Below are positions 63,575 to 64,000 of a stretch of 64,000 nucleotides of DNA, in pieces. Each line of letters starts with the position of its first letter. Position 1 is the stretch's first letter. Source of the DNA: Sphingobium sp. B2D3C (GTDB lineage Bacteria; Pseudomonadota; Alphaproteobacteria; Sphingomonadales; Sphingomonadaceae). Under the pieces are notes generated by a model. It did no database searches, was not told where the DNA came from, and saw only the letters and a program-made list of their open reading frames with translations. The stretch is from the NCBI RefSeq assembly GCF_025961835.1, contig NZ_JAOQOK010000001.1, positions 682,001 to 746,000 of the forward strand, written 5' to 3'. A program made the translations under genes and the position numbers.

Positions 63575-64000
63575 CTAGCGGCCGTGCTGGAAGACCTGCT
63601 CCAGCGCACCCTCGATCTTGGCGCGGGCCTGCATATAATCGGCGAGCAGCGCGTCGCGGTCCCGCGCGGCCAAGGCGTCGATCAGCTTGCGCTCTGGGCT
63701 CTCGCCCATCGTGCGCGGCATGAGCGAGCGATAGCGGTCGGTCAGCCGCCAGAGCCGGGTCGCTTCGCGCAGCAGAATGCGCTCAGGCGATAAAGCGAAG
63801 AGGGCGAGGCGCAGATTTTCCAGCGCCAGCGCCCAATTGGTGAAATCGCTCACCTGATCCATGGCATCCAGCGCATCGAACTGGCGGCGGAATTCGGCGA
63901 TCTGTGCGTCCGTCGGCCAGACCGCCGTGGCGAGCAGTTCCGCCTCCAGCCACCGGCGCAGCTTGTAGAGCTGGCGGGCTTCCTCCAGCTCCAGCGGCGC
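63575..64000 (-). CDS. GntR-family regulator, FCD domain (cut by window edge)
   Basis: The frame stays open to the last base of the window; 141 C-terminal residues are visible. They form the helical FCD effector domain, with RREATRLWRLTDRYRSL-type pattern (about 75 residues from the end) much like the regulator at 60321. The DNA-binding part lies beyond 64000. It is convergent with the RraA genes. Confidence 0.8.
   Translation of the reverse strand, partial: APLELEEARQLYKLRRWLEAELLATAVWPTDAQIAEFRRQFDALDAMDQVSDFTNWALALENLRLALFALSPERILLREATRLWRLTDRYRSLMPRTMGESPERKLIDALAARDRDALLADYMQARAKIEGALEQVFQHGR

Overview
The window is GC-rich chromosomal DNA that looks alphaproteobacterial, most likely from the family Sphingomonadaceae. 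That placement is inferred from gene content: a PstA with a large periplasmic insert, OxyR, DUF2794, several TonB receptors beside MFS or TRAP genes, and LigJ/LigK-like ring-cleavage genes. No rRNA, tRNA, CRISPR array or insertion sequence was recognised.

Layout. 1-3532: end of moaD, moaE, then an oxidative-stress/sulfur group (oxyR, a TauE/SafE permease, a serine acetyltransferase) and a DUF2794 gene. 3567-12457: a complete phosphate regulon, with a Pho-box-preceded porin facing phoR-pstSCAB-phoU-phoB. 12505-17475: gph, glmU, a VapBC-type toxin-antitoxin pair with an apparently leaderless antitoxin, and glmS; a candidate structured RNA lies between glmU and the antitoxin. 17931-20235: three overlapping genes for exported proteins, the last with cysteine-paired Sel1 repeats. 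20323-35821: a GntR regulator divergent from an 11-gene operon (exported hydrolase, TonB receptor, CapA-like protein, TRAP transporter, two 2-hydroxyacyl-CoA dehydratase-family subunits, two family III CoA-transferases, a second exported hydrolase). 36341-41323: a MarR regulator divergent from a TonB receptor/MFS pair, followed by an aminotransferase. 43019-55083: a class I cyclic-di-GMP riboswitch followed by two giant autotransporters that share an almost identical 1.9-kb 3' part. 55133-64000: a small protein, LysR, and a catabolic region (NTF2-like protein, PQQ dehydrogenase with cytochrome c domain, formylglycine-generating enzyme, GntR, an oxalomesaconate-hydratase-like amidohydrolase, two RraA/LigK-like proteins, a second GntR cut by the window edge).

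How it works together. The Pho section senses and imports phosphate. The 20-36 kb operon reads as a self-contained route that releases, imports, CoA-activates and dehydrates an unknown organic acid or ester. Its last nine genes are joined by eight successive 4-base stop/start overlaps, and the ATP-driven activator normally needed by its dehydratase family is not present here. The 43-55 kb block appears to tie production of a giant surface adhesin to cyclic-di-GMP through RNA. The operon and the riboswitch-adhesin block are the two parts most likely to be new biology.
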